This document shows positions 62,490 through 64,000 of a stretch of DNA of 64,000 nt, piece by piece (the stretch's first letter is position 1; each line of letters starts with the position of its first letter). The DNA is from Nyssa sinensis (taxonomy: Eukaryota > Streptophyta > Magnoliopsida > Cornales > Nyssaceae). Below the pieces are notes generated by a model, which made no database searches, was not told the DNA's origin, and saw nothing but the letters and a program-made list of their open reading frames with translations. The translations under genes were made by a program, and so were the position numbers. The stretch spans positions 1,674,001 through 1,738,000 of the forward strand of contig CM018041.1 in assembly GCA_008638375.1 (NCBI GenBank), given 5' to 3'.

Positions 62490-63744
62490 AGTGAAAACTT
62501 ATCCTCATTTGTGGTTCAGCCAAGCAATAGAAGATTGTGATTGGTGGAGGTGATTTCGGGTTTCAAAAAAATCAAAAACAAACAAAATTTCTAAATATCA
62601 AGTGTCAAGTTCAAAGTAATACAATGCAATTTAAGTAAATGACAAAAATGATGAATAAGGATTAGACTCGGTTAAAATTTTGAAGTGACTTAAAATCTTG
62701 GGTAAAAAATGAAATAATAGGTAAACAGTTGACTAAACCAAAACTTTGAATTGGACTAATTTTAAAAGTGCTAAAATTTTACATTATATTTGTTTTAAAA
62801 GGGTCGCTCTAGCCTAGCCTAGTCCCTGTAAACCTTCCGCCTTTAAATCTAAGATCATGTTTGGTACGTATAAATAGAATAGTTATTCTATAAAATGAAA
62901 AAGAAAATAAAATAGAAATGGCATAGAATAAAATAAAGATTATTTTTTTAGGTCAAAGAAATGCTTGGAATGAATCCTAAGAGGGTGGGCGAGTAAGCAA
63001 TAAACATCAATTAAGGGGTTTACTCTTGAGGTCGTCAGGTCGAAATTCAAAGAATGTTATTTTCTCTTGGGGTTAGTCCATACGAAATGCTACCTCGACT
63101 TTAAGCAGAACTTTCGTAAGTAGACAGTGAAATTGGTCCCTCAGATTAGTCAACCCAAAAAATCAAATACCGAATTATAAAAAAAATATACTTGTAATGA
63201 TTTTTAATGAAATATTCATTTCATAAAATAATAATTTATAATCATATCAAATCAAGTTAAGAAATAAAAAGTTAAAATTAATATTTCTAAAAACCTTATT
63301 TTAACACCAAACATGGTGTAAGTACCTAAATAGCCTCGTGTTTGGAATTTGTAAAACTTGTATGCCAAGATATAAACGAAATACAGTAAGAAGAAAAAAA
63401 AAACTTTAAGTTTTGTATCTATTTATTTCACCTGATCACGACAAAATTGACAATTGTAATTACTTGTCACAAATTCGTACGAACTCTTTGCAAACGACAA
63501 GATCTATTCCTTTAAAAAAGGTAAAATTATGTCGCGAGATCAGTTACTTTAATGTCATTAATTTTTAACTTTTTAAAGATTGATAACAACCTTTTCATAA
63601 ATTAAAAATTTTATAAAATAGTGTTACACAATATTATAGAATGATAATTTTATTTAATAATTAATTTAAAAATAAAAGTCGAATTTTATTTAAAAAATAA
63701 ATAAATTTCAATTATCCTAGTGCTACTTATGCTACACTTTTACG

Positions 63745-63930
63745 CGCATCGTAAGTTCTCTAACCCAATATTGTTCGTTTTGGGACTGGGCGGCCCGCAC
63801 AGCTTTGTTCCTCGTTTCTATATACGGTGCCAAACTGATGCTACTACTTTTTTGCGCACCTGTAGGCTCCCTAACCCAATATTGTCTGCTTTGGGCCTGG
63901 GCGGCCCGCACGGCTTTGTTCCTCTCCCTC
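63745..63930. repeat. Imperfect GC-rich direct duplication
   Basis: CTAACCCAATATTGT followed by TTTTGGG and GGGCGGCCCGCAC occurs at about 63760 and again at about 63872. The wording resembles LTR-type repeats common in plant genomes; class not determined. Confidence 0.6.
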
Positions 63931-64000
63931 GGCGAGAGAAAATGTCCTTGTACTAAGAAGACAGCAGCTTGGGTCTTATAAGCGATATCCAGTACTCGAC

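Larger units (their letters stand above)
61902..64000. other. Repeat-rich right end of window
   Basis: No gene supported. Contains a 127-bp tandem duplication (62239-62489), a possible MITE between CATGTTTGGT (62856) and ACCAAACATG (63304), and a GC-richer duplicated block at 63745-63930. The left copy of the oxygenase 5' exons was sought here and not found. Confidence 0.5.

Overview
The window is nuclear DNA of a eudicot plant, probably a woody rosid, though I cannot name the species. The evidence is low GC, GT-AG introns, plant-only gene families (HIPP metallochaperone, class III peroxidase, COMT-type O-methyltransferase, DMR6-type oxygenase), many AT/CT/CA microsatellites and several transposon families. 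Coding DNA is a small fraction of the window.

Layout. 1-5 kb: an intact five-exon gene for a heavy-metal-associated isoprenylated protein (HIPP9-like), then a short Helitron-like element at 5.25-5.6 kb. 5.6-10.1 kb: mostly non-genic, with one doubtful small ORF. 10147-20605: a complete, very young Ty3/gypsy element of the Tat type. It has 535-bp LTRs differing at one base and a GTTCC target duplication. Its gag-protease and pol reading frames are in the same frame and separated by a single TAG in the context CAA TAG CAA TTA CAG. An 80-bp tandem array follows, then an intact three-exon gene on the opposite strand. 20.6-26.4 kb: AT-rich DNA with a hAT-type element (22675-23473, 8-bp TSD), a Mutator-type MITE (24250-24762, 10-bp TSD) nested in an older dispersed repeat, and a second hAT-like element. 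26.7-33.2 kb: an intact five-exon gene for a 1096-aa plant protein of unknown function. 34.2-36.6 kb: a class III peroxidase gene broken by two small deletions. 37.5-40.0 kb (minus): an intact nascent polypeptide-associated complex alpha gene with site II/telo-box promoter motifs. 42.8-43.6 kb (minus): an intact gene resembling RPM1-interacting protein 13. 45180-45702: another Mutator-type MITE with a 9-bp TSD. 49.1-52.6 kb: a COMT gene with three +1 insertions. 54.2-56.5 kb (minus): a DMR6-like oxygenase lacking its 5' exons and carrying one +1 insertion. 57339-61896: a decayed Ty1/copia element. 62-64 kb: tandem duplications and repeats.

The most interesting part is the Tat element. It appears built to express two products that converge on a tandem array: a sense Gag-Pro(-Pol), where Pol would be made by tobamovirus-type stop-codon readthrough, and a spliced antisense protein with a gypsy-type-transposon (PF04195-like) domain and a long coiled coil. 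A second theme is that small frame-breaking indels fall only in three low-copy enzyme genes (peroxidase, COMT, DMR6-like). The four other host genes and the whole Tat element are open, which suggests local pseudogenization more than uniform sequencing error.
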